Shown: piece by piece, positions 63,764-64,000 of the stretch
Layout: each line of letters opens with the position of its first letter
Position numbering within the stretch: the stretch's first letter is position 1
Assembly: GCF_005771405.1 (NCBI RefSeq)
Contig: NZ_VAUA01000002.1
Span: forward strand, 186,001-250,000
DNA: 64,000 nucleotides
From: Parasedimentitalea maritima
GTDB taxonomy: Bacteria; Pseudomonadota; Alphaproteobacteria; Rhodobacterales; Rhodobacteraceae
Direction of reading: 5' to 3'
Notes under the pieces: model-generated
The model's database searches: none
The model's input: only the letters and a program-made list of their open reading frames with translations
Told to the model about the DNA's origin: nothing
Program-made: the position numbers and the translations under genes

Positions 63764-64000
63764 TTATTGCTTCAGTACAGAAGGCCAGTTGTCGCGCGCC
63801 TGCGAAATCAGCTCCGTGGATTGATATTGCCAAATTTGGTGCACACCAGGGCCGTACAGCAAGAACAATTCCCCACCGACGATCTGCCAGGATTCGGGAC
63901 TTCCCGACATCAAATACCCCTGTGACACGGCAAACGCACAATAGCCGCCAAAACGAGGAGCATAAGCACGTGGATCAGCCTCGAAACTTACCTGATTGTC
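63764..64000 (-). CDS. YHS domain protein (5' end outside window)
   Basis: The last 78 codons of a minus-strand gene run from the window edge to TAA at 63764-63766. The sequence FEADPRAYAPRFGGYCAFAV, then SQGYLMSGSPESWQIVGGEL and LFLLYGPGVHQIWQ matches YHS-domain proteins of the small periplasmic type, which may bind copper through the Cys. The start, and probably a signal peptide, lie beyond the window. Confidence 0.85.
   Translation of the reverse strand, partial: DNQVSFEADPRAYAPRFGGYCAFAVSQGYLMSGSPESWQIVGGELFLLYGPGVHQIWQYQSTELISQARDNWPSVLKQ

Noticed and set aside
63735-63941. Minus-strand frame of 68 codons at the window end
   Set aside because: It overlaps the YHS-domain gene in another frame; the YHS translation is clearly the real one.
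1-64000. CRISPR arrays, insertion sequences, prophage or integrases
   Set aside because: No regularly spaced repeats, transposase or recombinase motifs, or phage structural genes were seen; the accessory genes appear to have arrived without such machinery.

Overview
The window is a chromosomal segment of an alphaproteobacterium of the order Rhodobacterales (Roseobacter/Rhodobacter relatives). The evidence is the gene content and order: a CobT aerobic cobaltochelatase subunit, a mur-fts (dcw) cluster carrying two DUF2484 genes between murC and murB, an MraZ preceded by a long leader that resembles the UpsM small RNA locus of Rhodobacter sphaeroides, a DUF1127 gene followed by a CcsR-type small RNA array, and a GTTC-N7-GTTC SOS box of the kind used by Rhodobacter LexA. 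No rRNA, prophage, transposase or CRISPR array was seen.

Layout. 1-7151: 3' part of cobT, an M24 aminopeptidase, a DUF427 protein, a LysR regulator and a ClC channel. 7247-33395, almost all on the minus strand: mraZ, rsmH, ftsL, ftsI, murE, murF, mraY, murD, ftsW, murG, murC, two DUF2484 genes, murB, ddl, ftsQ, ftsA, ftsZ, lpxC, bamD, recN. This is the full lipid II, divisome and outer-membrane assembly programme. It is interrupted twice: by a plus-strand HI0933/BaiN flavoprotein between murD and ftsW, and by a zinc-ribbon gene plus a decayed TPR gene between mraY and murD. 33446-36243: RNA-rich stretch with the UpsM-like leader, the Mrp Fe-S carrier, and the DUF1127 gene with four CUCCUCCC hairpins. 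36252-46087: uvrD, an FMN-dependent alpha-hydroxy-acid dehydrogenase, pyruvate carboxylase, an ABM-fold enzyme with a divergent LysR regulator, and a YHYH-domain secreted protein.

46186-50427 is the clearest accessory island. Three identical tRNA-Gly(GCC) genes, each with its own promoter and terminator, bracket a C5 DNA methyltransferase plus NaeI-family restriction endonuclease, and then an RTX-type calcium-binding protein.

50545-64000: a class III aminotransferase, a stand-alone RAM-domain regulator, and a dispersed histidine locus (hisB, hisH, hisA, hisF, hisE) peppered with small accessory genes. Two of these accessory genes sit directly behind a gene and are followed by a degenerate copy of that gene's 3' end (hisB tail at 53695-53808; VTT-protein tail at 61449-61487). 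One of the two is an Imm11-like immunity gene broken by a single in-frame TAA. The window ends inside a YHS-domain gene on the minus strand.

Function calls rest on motif and family recognition by eye. Start sites were chosen from Shine-Dalgarno spacing and known family N-termini. No database search was run.
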